Assembly (NCBI GenBank): GCA_963725255.1
Contig: CAVRXV010000017.1
Span: 372,001-436,000, forward strand
Direction: 5' to 3'
From: JAIEPX01 sp963725255
GTDB lineage: Bacteria; Pseudomonadota; Gammaproteobacteria; JAIEPX01
Length of the DNA: 64,000 nucleotides
The notes beneath the pieces are model-generated. The model searched no databases. It worked only from the letters and a program-made list of their open reading frames with translations, and was not told where the DNA came from. Below are positions 9,401 through 19,407 of this stretch, in pieces. The position numbers and the translations under genes are program-made. Positions within the stretch are counted from its first letter, which is position 1. Every line of letters begins with the position of its first letter.

Positions 9401-12400
9401 ATAGTTAACCACTAATTTTCTAAACTCTGTGCAGACAAGGTTATTTACCAAATGATCATTGTATAAAGCGCGAGTATTATTGCCTGGATGATATTCTAAG
9501 ATGAGTTTATGGAAATGAAGCCTATGCTTTTCCGCTTGTTTTCCAAAAAGTAATTCAAACCTTCTGTTGAATTCAGTGAGATCTTTCCGAACAGGCAGTA
9601 AATAACCCAATGCTGCCGACCAAAATAAGCAACTACCATATCCCGGAACGTCGACTTCGACTTCAACTTGATCCTGATTAACTACGTGTAATCCTGAATT
9701 TTTCTTAGCATCTGAACGTGATGCTGGTTTTTTATAAGCTATTTTATCTATTACCTCAAACAATTCTTGGATTTTAATACAAGATACTGGATCCGAGGTC
9801 GTGTAAGCGATGGCTAATACACCTTGTAATGTAGTTTTACTACCATCTAAACAAGATCGATCAATATCAGCGCCACGCTTAATGAGCTGACTTACGAGTT
9901 CAAATTTTCCATTTTCTGCAGCATAGATTAATAGCGTTTTCCCATCGTTAGTAAAGGTATCATTGATATCTTCCGGAGTGGCTTTATTCAAAAGCTTTGC
10001 AAAAATACTTTCTCTGGCATTCGACTCAATCGCTGTGATGAGTGCTTTACTGACGGACGCACCTGCTTCTAATAGAACATCTATTACTGCTTCACGTTGA
10101 TGCTGAACAGCGAGGCATAATGCTGAATGACCTTGAGTGTTTATATGATCAATCATGCTATCATGAATCTTAAGAATCTGTTCAACAACATCAGTGGCGT
10201 CACACTCTACCGCTTCAAACAGAAAATTCGGCCATGCTTTAACACCTTTAGTCAGCACGTGCACGACCATCTTAGTATGCCCACTCGTTAATGCTATTAG
10301 CAATGAATCCATAATCAATGTACCCGTAGTTTTTTCTAGCACCTTTGGATGAGCAGCACATAACTGATCTACTTCTTCTAAATGATTTCCCTGAATTGCT
10401 TGTGCCATCAGCTCTAGTACATCCCCATCTTGTGGGTTCCTGGATATTATCGCATTTAAGTCTTCAAGTTCTGAAGCAGATGGCTGCATTTCTAGCGCAA
10501 TTTTTGCTAATGAAGAGGCATCTTCTGAATCACTTCTTTTTTCCGCTTCTTTTGCTTCTTTGATGACGGTTTGTATAGAATCAGTAGAGACAAAAACGGC
10601 ATTTGGAGCCAAACTATCTTTAATTTTTGCACGTGCGGCAACAGGGCCGGTAAATTTAGTAACGCTCGTTTCCTCGATTTGAAGATTTACATTACCATTA
10701 CTACACTTCACTTCAATGTCACCACAATTGCTGGCGTGGATATGGTCAACATTTTTCAGTTTATCTGCATCAACAGTCCGATTGCCTGTACAACCAGATA
10801 TATCAAAGCTAACAACATTTTCATTTTTTGGATTATCCTGAACCAACTCTATCTGAGCCTGCGTTGGATTGTTTAATGATAAGTGTGTTTTTCCATCTGC
10901 CATTACCTTATTCAGTAATTTTTCAAAATGCTCTAGCTTTAGTTTAACTAAATCAAATTCAGACAGTATTCTTAGGAGGTAATGGTCTGACAATAGATCA
11001 ATATTTTGATTAAACTCTACATCATCTCCTTTCTCCATTGCGCGTTCAAGCTGGCTCCTGCGTTGCAATTGAGTACGCATTTGATTTTGAAATGCTAGTT
11101 TTCGCTCAGCCATGACCGCTGGCCTTTCTACTCTTAAATTTCTCGGCAAGCTATATTCAGCACTCAGAACAGCGCTCCAAATAGCTGAATACGTCATGCT
11201 GTTTGAGGGTTGTGATAGAATCCATGCACGAAATTTTTGAAAGCGTTCGAAAACTTCCATTTCTATCCCTGGAAATGCTGCCATCCATGTGGCGACTTTT
11301 CCTCTGCCTTTATTTCTATGAATACTTCGAAGTACCATGGTTTCAAATTTTTCATTATCCACCAACCACCCAAAAACGACTTCTTCTGGATCTAACAATT
11401 TTAACTCTGATAATGCAAACTGATTTATTTTCTCATCTTTTAGTAGGCTAAAGCACTTTGCACCCCAATCAATTTTGGCATGGCTTGAGTGAAGTTGCAT
11501 AGAAATGTATGCAGGATAATATTGCTCTTCATTATCAGAGAAAGCTATATCTTTCTTTTTGACCGCATAAGAAATTCTGTAATCATCATGATGTATGCCT
11601 AGAATGCAAATTTCAAATAGCTTCCAAGTCAATGAATAATGCCCCATTTCCCGTATGATATCTTTAGTGTTATTTGGAATAGAAACTATGGGACTATTTT
11701 CACAGGCTAGTAAGCCTGTTTGAGATCTTGTTAATTTCATGTATTGATGATCAGGCATTAACCCATGGAGTCGTTGAATTAAGTTTGAAATAATAAAAAC
11801 GGTAGCCGGATTATCGACTCTCCTTACAAGAACAGCCTCTCCAACGGAAGAAGCAGAGTTGACTATGACATAAGGCATCTTGTTCTTTTTTAAGGTGATG
11901 CCAACGTGTGGCTGCAATTCCACTACTCGACGATGCTCATGAAGTGTGTATTTGATTATGCTGGGTTTTATTTTTTCTTTCGCGCGATCCCTCATAGCTT
12001 GAAATCTTGAAGGTCTGTCACCTTGCTCTGATCTTGGACCATTCTGGCTATCATCAAGATCACTTTGATCATCCCCACCATAAGTCTGATTTTGTTCTTC
12101 GGTGCTGACATCGACAGAGTCCCCAGTTATTATACTGACCATTGAGTCGTAAAACCCCTTCGGTTCATCTTCTTTTTTGAGTGAGATAAGCCTAACTAAA
12201 TAATCATTCGTGATATAGTCAAATGCATCATGTCTTTTTCCACTGCTATCGATGATCAATCCCTTCTTCAATACACCATTAAGGCTATAGGATTGAAGAA
12301 GTCTCATTCTATCCTGATAATTTCGAGTTTGATAAAATGCTTGGGCATATTTAATGGCTACTTGTCCTCTCTGTGCGGTACCATTGGAACTCAATACATG

Positions 12401-15400
12401 ACTTTCAAATGCGCCAACCCCTTCTAAACCCTGATGTCGAGATTTTGCTAACAATATTTCTGCTCTGACCTCAGCTTCATTCAAGACAGAATCTAGCTTA
12501 ATTTCAGAATAAAAATGCAAGCATTGCTCGTATTGCTCTTTTGCAAAATACGATCTGGCCGCCATTAATACTGTTTTTGATTGACACACCATATTATGAC
12601 TCAGGTGACGATGCGCCTCTCTAAAAATATTCAGAAATGCCCTTTCATCTTTTACTAAAAACCCGTCTAGCACACCCTTTCGCATGAGCACTGGGTAAAA
12701 TTCAATGTATCTGAGTATTAAGTCTAGTAATTCCTCTCGGAGATTGATCGAAGAAGGTAGTAATACTCTTGTATAATGTTGAAGCATGGCAAATAATTCA
12801 TTCATTCCCTTGTGATATGTCGTTTCGCCTAAAGCTTTTTGATATTCAGAATAGTGAGGCATCCTCGTTTTGCGACTTCTATGCGAATGATAGGGATGAG
12901 GAGCAACAGGTTTGACATCCAGTGTACCTGCAAAATCAATTTCTGAATCGACTTTCAATTGAAATACTGAGTTACTGAAGGCACGAGCCCCTTCTGAATT
13001 CGGTGAATATTTTTCCAGGTCTGACATCTTGACACGAATAAGTTGAATTTCTCTTAATGCAGTATCTTTGTTCTCACACTCACAGTGAACATCCTTGCAT
13101 TGACGACAATTAGCGATGGTTAATGCGTCTAACAAATCTACATAGACAATTTTCTGAGTTTTTTGACTTGCGGTTGCAGTACCATCCATGCTCGGGCAAT
13201 ATAGCCAACAAGTGCCGTCTGGTAGGCGAGATAGATTCTCTAACTCTTTCATTACGATCAACGAACTTTGATCGGCTTCAATTGTACTAGCCAACTGCAA
13301 ATGATTCCTTGCAGCAGATTTTCTGAACTTGACTAATTCAAACAGGGGGCTCTTTCGAAGATTCTCACTCGTCGATTGCCAGTCTTCGTATAATTTCTTC
13401 TTGAAAGATCTTTTCACTACTTCTTCGTTGTTTATTGATAACTCAGTTTCTAATCCCTCTATTTCTTTCTTTAATGCTGCACTTTCTGTTTCTCTGTCTA
13501 CTACTGGCTTAGCCTGAATGGTAGTTTTGACTGATGTAGAGACTTTTTGTACGAAGATTTTTGTGCCACGAGCGACCCTATTCATGAAATTAGTTTTAGT
13601 AACCTCGACCGCAACTGCCTCTATTCGATCTTCATTAAGCTCAAGCAATCTAGCCTTGAGAGGTTGTAATTTAGCAGAAATCTCTTTTAAATTTCTTCGA
13701 CTCTCTTTAACTCTATCAGAGAACTGGTCATATTTTTGAAGAATCCAATGCGCTATTAACTCATCATCTGCCATTCTAAGATTCTGAACTTGCCTTCTAT
13801 ATCCTGATTCCACATTCGTTTCATCTTGAGATGATAGATATCCCGATGATTCTGATAGCTTATTCATTGCAAGTACGAATTTTGCATCAATATGAGCAAC
13901 ATTCTCACCAGCGAGATTAATACTCTTTGCAGAGATTACAAACCGTTTATTGAGGTCATTGACAAAATTATACAAACTATTTGGCGAAATTAATAACAGG
14001 TTTAGCTCAATCTTTCCCGTCATACCTATAAATTGTTGAACTGACATCTGCTTTCTAACATATGAATATAATCTGACAGTGCATTGGCCACTCCCTACTT
14101 CACATTTCGACTTGATAAAAACGATGCCTGTGACATCACAACCATTATACAAGACATTTGATAATTTTGATTCGTTAAATTGAGCTAAATAGAGCATACA
14201 CCCTTCAAAAGTAACCTCCGCAAGACTCGCGTCGATGAATTGAGATTCAGCAAGATGACAATTGACAAATGTTTTAGATTTCTGATTATCCTGAATTTCA
14301 GTTTTGTTAATAAATTTTGCTGAATCAAGACTACATTCAATAAATTCGCAATTCTTAAATACACAGCCATCAAATATACAATCATCAAAATTTACATTTT
14401 TAAAGGTACAATTTTCGAATTTTATTTTCTTGAATACAGCATTTGAAAAGTTAATTGAAATGAATACCTTGTTGCTTACGACAGCAATTTCACCATCATT
14501 TAACCATCGGAACCCTTCTAACACTAGACATCCTTCACGATCATCACAAGACAAACTCAAAGGTTGTTTTAAGCCCCTGATTGCTAAGTCTCCTTTCAAT
14601 TCTTTATGATTGATAACATTTAGCACATTTAACGGTAGGCTATGATAACTCAAAATACTAACCATGAGACTTCCGGCATAATTTTTAATTTCTGTAGGCG
14701 CAATATCATGAATTGCCTTTAAATTCTTGAGTAAATATCGAGATTTCATTTCGGTGACATTTTTGGAATCTCCCAATATGTAGCAGATAGACATTAATAT
14801 TTGTTTTTTTATCCACCATTCAGAGAAAACTGAAAATCGATGTTGTTCAAGTTCTTTCATCACAGGATTTAGCCGGTCACGGTATTTTGTGAAATCTAAT
14901 TTCTGCCTTCTATCCGCCAAGGGCTCGAAAAATTCTTCTATTAACTCCTGAATCTCTTCTTTTACCAACTTGGGACTGTTCTTAAAAATATTTTTTGCAT
15001 CAGATTTAAAAAATTGTTCAAAAATAGGATGTTGAAGAATGCTCTTTTTATCGCTACCTAAGTTTCTAAGAACGCAGCAGAATTGAACCGATTGATAAAA
15101 TCTGTCCTCACTCATCAGGATGTTTTGTTTGTCTAGTGAATCCATCCATTTAGTTTGCTGATTTACGTTTGTTGTAGAGAGCAATGCGAAATCGATTGAT
15201 TCAGGGAAAAGATTAGGGTCTATGGCGTTGTCCTCTAGCATAAACGCTGCAAAATTCTCAGTATAACACTTCGCCCCACTCACGAGGACATCTTGTATAG
15301 GATAGTAATAATCAGGATCTTGACTTGCGAGCAACAGGAAACGGTAATTAACATATTGTTCTAGCAAGGTTGAGTCATTGACTTCATATGTTCCACTAGC

Positions 15401-18400
15401 TTCTGGACCTTTCAGAGAAAGCTGAGACATTAGATCCATATCTAATAGATTTTCTGGCGTAAAGATAGGGACAGTACTTTGAACATCATTCTTCAACACA
15501 CTTGAGCCCTTTTGCAAACGCTCATAAACCAGAGGTTCTAGGGTGTATAAAACACTATCAACTTGGTATCCTCCAAGCGTATTTGCAGCGTCTTTTAATC
15601 GCTGATGAAATCTCTGTAGCAATTGAATGTCATACACATGATCAACAAAAATCTGAAGTTGCATCGATTGCTTAATGGTTTTTTTGTCAACTTTATTTGT
15701 TGCAAGCTGGCTATTTGCCTCATCAAAGACTGATAATATACTAAAATATCGCTTGAGAATGTCATCTGAGCTTTGATAGCAAGCATTTACCATGGCATGA
15801 TTAAAATAAACCGGAAAAAGACTGCCATCGTTATAATTTTGTAGTCTGACAGCATTTCTAAATTGCTCATAGCAATACTCTGTACCAGAGGTGATCGCTG
15901 AAATTTTATAAGCAGTTTTAATGGCTCCTTGAGTGACTTTCATTAATCGCTTCGACATTTTTTCAATGCGTGAGATATCTAAAAGTGCTTGAATTCTCCA
16001 TTCTGCAAAACGAATGAATTCCAACGCGATCTTAGCGACTTCCTTCACTATTGGTTTCTGGACTAGTCCAAAATGTCTTGAGTCTCCTAATATTGGCTTG
16101 GGATTTTCTGCTGAATCGCCTTTGATATCAGACCATTGTGTCAGCCATTGTTTAGACCACCCCAATCTTTCCGACAGATCAGTTTTCGCTTCTCTTTCAA
16201 CTTCATTATAAGAAATTATTTCTCCGAAGAATTCTCGAAATTCTGCAGAGGTGATCAAAATGCAAGGAAAGTTTATATTTTCGGGAATTTTATATTTTAG
16301 TTCTGCTTCCAAATGATTTAATGATACTGTTAATTTATTTTTTTGATTTTCTGAAGCTTCAGCTCCCTGTTGATCAGATACTCCCATTAAAAATGCTCTT
16401 ACCTCTTTTACAAGTGCAAGCTTTTTTTGATCATCTGATACATTAACTAAATTCTCTTTGAATTGCTGACTCATTTCAAATTTAGCGTCTCTAAATTTAA
16501 ATACTTTTTTTAGTTCGAGTGTTTTACCTAAAAAAGTCTCCACAATATATTTGTGGTAGGACTCCCAACTCATCTTCTGTACTAACGCAGGACAAGGCGC
16601 ATCAATTAATATGACGATTGCCTGATAATTTTCGGCTGTCAGCTGCCGAGCCGTCTCAATGGCTTCTATTCCAGCAGAAGAGTATCCGAATAGAATATAG
16701 GGTTGATAAGCCTTATGCTCTTTGTTCAAGACTGAGCGTACGTGACACCTAGCCGTCGATGTAAAATCAGTGCTTTGTAGTCTTTCATCCACTTCTCCGG
16801 GAGTTTGCAAGCCAATTGCATAACGATCCCCAACTAGGCGTCTGAGATTATCATAAGAATCTTTTTCGGTTCCCATGGGTGGTGGAATGAGATAAACCGG
16901 TAATCCTTCTATAGGTCTAATACTTTCTTTGGTAACCTTTAGTGCTAGCTTAATATTATTGTTAACGAGGGAAGCATTAACATCTCTCACTAAACTTCCT
17001 AGCGTTTTGGTCTTATAAAATTCGGCAGGATTGATATCTATATTTCCATAAGAAGCACTGAGCCTCGCCAATACTTCACTGGCCAAAACAGAGTTACCCC
17101 CGAGCATTTCAAAATCAGCATCTTCACCTATCTTTAAATCAATTTCAGGAAATAATAATTCTTTCCATATTCGGAAAACTTCATTACCTACCTTTCCTTT
17201 CACTACAGATTCAGGCGAGCACTGGCCCAGCACTCGAAAGCCCTCAACAGATTTATCTTTATCTTGACTCACTATTTCAAGTTGAGTATTCCATATCTTC
17301 TCTTTGAATTTTTTACTATCTTTCCACATTGAAGGGTCATTATCTTCAAACACACATCGCGTACACCATCGACTGGGGATACCATTATTACTGCCCAGTT
17401 TATTATACATATATTCATAAATACGTCTCAAATGGGGGTCATCAAGCAAAACACCCTCCTTTTCAATTTTAATAAAAGTGACAAGATGATCGTCGTCAAC
17501 CTTTCCCTGTTGACTTTCTAAGGATAGATATTCTGCATGACGAAAAAATACTTTTGCCTCAACTTTTTCTTTATCTTTATCATCTGTGAAAGCTAAAACA
17601 TGACAAATTGCTTCCTTTAATAATATTTCAATTTCAACCAGGTCAATAGGGGGACGACCATTTATTTTAATTTGGCGATCGTACCGACCTAATGCTGCGA
17701 TTTTACCATTTTTAACATAGACTTTATCGCCCGTACGATAAGCTGGCTTTGAAGATCCTTCATCAAAGTCATCACTCAGTGGAGTGTTACCGTGACGGTC
17801 AATTTTTGTAAATGCTATTTTATTTTTCTCGATATTATTTGAATATCCCGGTGAAATAGCGGCCAATTCAGATACCTCATCAATCGCAATAAGTTCTCCA
17901 ACGCAATCATCCGGCGGATCAATTTCACCCTTAGTATTAATGGAGGCTCTAATGATAAACTTTTTTGGGCAATCTTTGGGAGCATCATCTTGTCTTTCAA
18001 CTATCAATAACTTCGTACCTCTCATGGGCTTTCCAATAGCGATGACGGTTCTTTCTAGATATTTAAACTTTGATTCGCTGATCTTTCCTTGCTTTAACAG
18101 CTCTAATGATAATCCAAATGTCGTTTCCGTTGGTCCATAAGCATTAATCCCGATTCGAGGAAATTTAACGTTTAGCCACTCTTCAATAAGAGGGATATTC
18201 GCTGCAGCACCTGTGGTAAAAATCCGCTTTAAGTGAATCAATGTCTCAGGGCCCTCTCCAATCAAGAGCGCATGATCAGTCAGCTTTTTCCAAACGCTGG
18301 GGACTAAGATAGTGGTTGAAATTTCATTTGCCTTAAAAAACTCCCACAACTTTCCTATATCTCTGACTGTTTCATCATCGACAACGTCTAATCGCCCACC

Positions 18401-19273
18401 ATAAGCTAAGGCTAATATCATTTCATTAAAGCTAGCATCGACACTGTGATCAATCAGCTGAATAACGCGTTCTTTCTCTAAATTTTCTTTTGAATACTCA
18501 AATTCTGGACCCGCCTCTGAAAATAACTCTTTCTCAGACTCGATTCTAGCCATCACACCACGATGCCTGATTATTATTACCTTCGGCTTTCCTGTTGTCC
18601 CTGATGAGGGTTTAATATAAGCAATCGTATCTGGATGGATATCATGTTGTTCAAATTCTCGGATCATATCCATATGAATATCGTCTGTTTGATAGTGGTG
18701 AGCTGTTCCATTAATCTCAGCGTTTTCTGTTTCAGATAATTCATCAGGTTTATCAAGAAATACAATGTTTTTGATATTGATTCTTATTTTTTGCCTGTCT
18801 AACTCCTCTTTTATTCCTTTCCATAAATCGGTAGTCGTGAGCAGACACTCTATAGTATAAGGTGAAGTTCGAGTAGTTATGTCTTCGCCTGGCTGTGTAA
18901 GACAATCTATGAAATACTGTATTTCTTTATTAACATCTTTTAAAGTATTTAAATTTAAAAATCCTGCTCCAGCTTTGTGAATGGCAATATTAGCCATAAC
19001 AGTATCTATTGTTCGCCCAAGGTACGTCGCTATAATTATCTTTCCAGGTCTAAACTCAGATTTTTCGATTAGATAAGAAGCTAGGTCATTAGATTTATTA
19101 TTTAAAATCGTATAATTCCAAGCTTCTCGATGCAGCCCATTTTTTGAGCCAAGGCGTGTATTTCCTGATATCGCCATGTGATCAACAGGTGCCCTAGGAG
19201 GCTTCAATACGGTTTTTTGAAATTCCTCATGAAAAAAACGAGGCTTCGCGCTTTCCACTCTTCCATCATTCAT
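6482..19273 (-). CDS. Giant NRPS-like (adenylation-carrier-thioesterase) / ankyrin / OTU-like / Ulp1-like multidomain protein
   Basis: The 4263-aa start is the ATG at 19273, chosen because AAGGAG sits 7 bases upstream; a TTG 16 codons earlier lacks such a site. Residues about 60-640 form an adenylation domain: A3 SSGTTGKPK near 220, A4 VDAS with Asp279, A5 NAYGPTE near 375, A7 YRTGD near 510, A8 GRYDRQIK near 530. A carrier domain follows with LGGNS (Ser728), then a type I thioesterase with GYSSAG (Ser865), Asp near 890 and His near 1066. Pentapeptide-like repeats lie at about 1595-1660, a Cys-rich CRQCKDVHCEC near 2055, and a TPR-like motif and ankyrin repeats at about 2890-3165. An OTU-like domain has YGSCLF (Cys3215) and NHYHF (His3381). 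A Pro/Ala linker and a propeller-like region lead to a Ulp1/CE-clan domain with HHF (about 3932) and QxNGSDCG (Cys4044). There is no condensation domain. The assembly may activate an amino acid and cleave ubiquitin-like substrates, but this is inferred. Confidence 0.88.
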   Translation of the reverse strand: MNDGRVESAKPRFFHEEFQKTVLKPPRAPVDHMAISGNTRLGSKNGLHREAWNYTILNNKSNDLASYLIEKSEFRPGKIIIATYLGRTIDTVMANIAIHKAGAGFLNLNTLKDVNKEIQYFIDCLTQPGEDITTRTSPYTIECLLTTTDLWKGIKEELDRQKIRINIKNIVFLDKPDELSETENAEINGTAHHYQTDDIHMDMIREFEQHDIHPDTIAYIKPSSGTTGKPKVIIIRHRGVMARIESEKELFSEAGPEFEYSKENLEKERVIQLIDHSVDASFNEMILALAYGGRLDVVDDETVRDIGKLWEFFKANEISTTILVPSVWKKLTDHALLIGEGPETLIHLKRIFTTGAAANIPLIEEWLNVKFPRIGINAYGPTETTFGLSLELLKQGKISESKFKYLERTVIAIGKPMRGTKLLIVERQDDAPKDCPKKFIIRASINTKGEIDPPDDCVGELIAIDEVSELAAISPGYSNNIEKNKIAFTKIDRHGNTPLSDDFDEGSSKPAYRTGDKVYVKNGKIAALGRYDRQIKINGRPPIDLVEIEILLKEAICHVLAFTDDKDKEKVEAKVFFRHAEYLSLESQQGKVDDDHLVTFIKIEKEGVLLDDPHLRRIYEYMYNKLGSNNGIPSRWCTRCVFEDNDPSMWKDSKKFKEKIWNTQLEIVSQDKDKSVEGFRVLGQCSPESVVKGKVGNEVFRIWKELLFPEIDLKIGEDADFEMLGGNSVLASEVLARLSASYGNIDINPAEFYKTKTLGSLVRDVNASLVNNNIKLALKVTKESIRPIEGLPVYLIPPPMGTEKDSYDNLRRLVGDRYAIGLQTPGEVDERLQSTDFTSTARCHVRSVLNKEHKAYQPYILFGYSSAGIEAIETARQLTAENYQAIVILIDAPCPALVQKMSWESYHKYIVETFLGKTLELKKVFKFRDAKFEMSQQFKENLVNVSDDQKKLALVKEVRAFLMGVSDQQGAEASENQKNKLTVSLNHLEAELKYKIPENINFPCILITSAEFREFFGEIISYNEVEREAKTDLSERLGWSKQWLTQWSDIKGDSAENPKPILGDSRHFGLVQKPIVKEVAKIALEFIRFAEWRIQALLDISRIEKMSKRLMKVTQGAIKTAYKISAITSGTEYCYEQFRNAVRLQNYNDGSLFPVYFNHAMVNACYQSSDDILKRYFSILSVFDEANSQLATNKVDKKTIKQSMQLQIFVDHVYDIQLLQRFHQRLKDAANTLGGYQVDSVLYTLEPLVYERLQKGSSVLKNDVQSTVPIFTPENLLDMDLMSQLSLKGPEASGTYEVNDSTLLEQYVNYRFLLLASQDPDYYYPIQDVLVSGAKCYTENFAAFMLEDNAIDPNLFPESIDFALLSTTNVNQQTKWMDSLDKQNILMSEDRFYQSVQFCCVLRNLGSDKKSILQHPIFEQFFKSDAKNIFKNSPKLVKEEIQELIEEFFEPLADRRQKLDFTKYRDRLNPVMKELEQHRFSVFSEWWIKKQILMSICYILGDSKNVTEMKSRYLLKNLKAIHDIAPTEIKNYAGSLMVSILSYHSLPLNVLNVINHKELKGDLAIRGLKQPLSLSCDDREGCLVLEGFRWLNDGEIAVVSNKVFISINFSNAVFKKIKFENCTFKNVNFDDCIFDGCVFKNCEFIECSLDSAKFINKTEIQDNQKSKTFVNCHLAESQFIDASLAEVTFEGCMLYLAQFNESKLSNVLYNGCDVTGIVFIKSKCEVGSGQCTVRLYSYVRKQMSVQQFIGMTGKIELNLLLISPNSLYNFVNDLNKRFVISAKSINLAGENVAHIDAKFVLAMNKLSESSGYLSSQDETNVESGYRRQVQNLRMADDELIAHWILQKYDQFSDRVKESRRNLKEISAKLQPLKARLLELNEDRIEAVAVEVTKTNFMNRVARGTKIFVQKVSTSVKTTIQAKPVVDRETESAALKKEIEGLETELSINNEEVVKRSFKKKLYEDWQSTSENLRKSPLFELVKFRKSAARNHLQLASTIEADQSSLIVMKELENLSRLPDGTCWLYCPSMDGTATASQKTQKIVYVDLLDALTIANCRQCKDVHCECENKDTALREIQLIRVKMSDLEKYSPNSEGARAFSNSVFQLKVDSEIDFAGTLDVKPVAPHPYHSHRSRKTRMPHYSEYQKALGETTYHKGMNELFAMLQHYTRVLLPSSINLREELLDLILRYIEFYPVLMRKGVLDGFLVKDERAFLNIFREAHRHLSHNMVCQSKTVLMAARSYFAKEQYEQCLHFYSEIKLDSVLNEAEVRAEILLAKSRHQGLEGVGAFESHVLSSNGTAQRGQVAIKYAQAFYQTRNYQDRMRLLQSYSLNGVLKKGLIIDSSGKRHDAFDYITNDYLVRLISLKKEDEPKGFYDSMVSIITGDSVDVSTEEQNQTYGGDDQSDLDDSQNGPRSEQGDRPSRFQAMRDRAKEKIKPSIIKYTLHEHRRVVELQPHVGITLKKNKMPYVIVNSASSVGEAVLVRRVDNPATVFIISNLIQRLHGLMPDHQYMKLTRSQTGLLACENSPIVSIPNNTKDIIREMGHYSLTWKLFEICILGIHHDDYRISYAVKKKDIAFSDNEEQYYPAYISMQLHSSHAKIDWGAKCFSLLKDEKINQFALSELKLLDPEEVVFGWLVDNEKFETMVLRSIHRNKGRGKVATWMAAFPGIEMEVFERFQKFRAWILSQPSNSMTYSAIWSAVLSAEYSLPRNLRVERPAVMAERKLAFQNQMRTQLQRRSQLERAMEKGDDVEFNQNIDLLSDHYLLRILSEFDLVKLKLEHFEKLLNKVMADGKTHLSLNNPTQAQIELVQDNPKNENVVSFDISGCTGNRTVDADKLKNVDHIHASNCGDIEVKCSNGNVNLQIEETSVTKFTGPVAARAKIKDSLAPNAVFVSTDSIQTVIKEAKEAEKRSDSEDASSLAKIALEMQPSASELEDLNAIISRNPQDGDVLELMAQAIQGNHLEEVDQLCAAHPKVLEKTTGTLIMDSLLIALTSGHTKMVVHVLTKGVKAWPNFLFEAVECDATDVVEQILKIHDSMIDHINTQGHSALCLAVQHQREAVIDVLLEAGASVSKALITAIESNARESIFAKLLNKATPEDINDTFTNDGKTLLIYAAENGKFELVSQLIKRGADIDRSCLDGSKTTLQGVLAIAYTTSDPVSCIKIQELFEVIDKIAYKKPASRSDAKKNSGLHVVNQDQVEVEVDVPGYGSCLFWSAALGYLLPVRKDLTEFNRRFELLFGKQAEKHRLHFHKLILEYHPGNNTRALYNDHLVNNLVCTEFRKLVVNYMVAHRQEFQNYTADEFGTTYDQYIASMYQHNTWAGQLEIRAIQSILNCNILTFADNVPTQYPDQFRVQPDIILVHVNIDGIVGAKRNHYHFRTSQDVYKIEPPIKAPGEPAVIAEPPVTAAATPPVALAVNPPVKPPVKFTVESSKPGEATVAIPLSCVSGNGKILAILSDESLNIRHCETGETLHSISKRAMPNILQISMDDSGECLLLFSYAQLMVISCRTKTQAWTSASVLNDTGFRGATLSSDGNQLLYCINEEQEMPYRVLKIESLVGSDDLIEIAQKYDGENPSIPDVKEGIVQSQIAYSDDNLYFVVVEPGVGIKLCDFETPYYYEGMIEEQVPILRIQLQKFETNYRLSWLTEAEFNMVDITPSVGNDATRKMTYEPYFQFIDEEHITKDIPSSGKTVSKGGRLLDFTLDIMGKGLIILDNAKTVHAIQFDDRCYQETLHTFRYVLLSRSGYVVAVSENEVKRFKMGDDKFEIAAMSSTQKQTSSPTTKRHSNGDIKVGFFARDKANTELPRAAMQSEQPSVAIQKLPIVPYSQSGSPAEKFFYALIERLLSNTHVTPESWASEGEVLAFVKSMLKNDSKCSVSDQVWHVREALGSDKIYYQQTTFPLISYVKDFILGKKKRMFVLPVMITSHHFVSVVIERMSADAFWPVTIHYANPTSSADQMTAEDKEMESTVITLIEEKLKPLLNEINSTTSESFIFTKGNELSRAEIQEIQRLYALQESGVKAYTLQNHSCLQQINGSDCGYIVGQNCVDMTAGDVLSIPAFNPEFPESSAIAIGDVRERFFTQLEEKQKQPYGRRQWISRLSRALTMNQAYCRPLCEYIKSHEALKDIDPVLYQEVLQVVKRMDIPKGLSTIPGNTLEDQVLNYLLAPDGLLLTQNVSVNEIKKLCDRLLEPVFLAAGDVIFQLNKNTIDQKSPSKPVVHTLPQEKSVDAPMEGKSSQKNTSPMFQPASLSLSQRPIL

Positions 19274-19407
19274 CAAATTTCTCCTTCTGGCAACACATTG
19301 GTACTTAATCATGATTGACAATATTATATTTTTTTCAAGTTATTTTTAAAATAATACTCTAATTCCATAGCCTAAACAACAAAGTCTTTTTACTGAACTT
19401 ATTTGCC

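Noticed and set aside
19274..19321. TTG start giving a 4279-aa giant protein
   Set aside because: The ATG at 19273 has AAGGAG at good spacing; the TTG and the ATG at 19312 have no comparable ribosome site.
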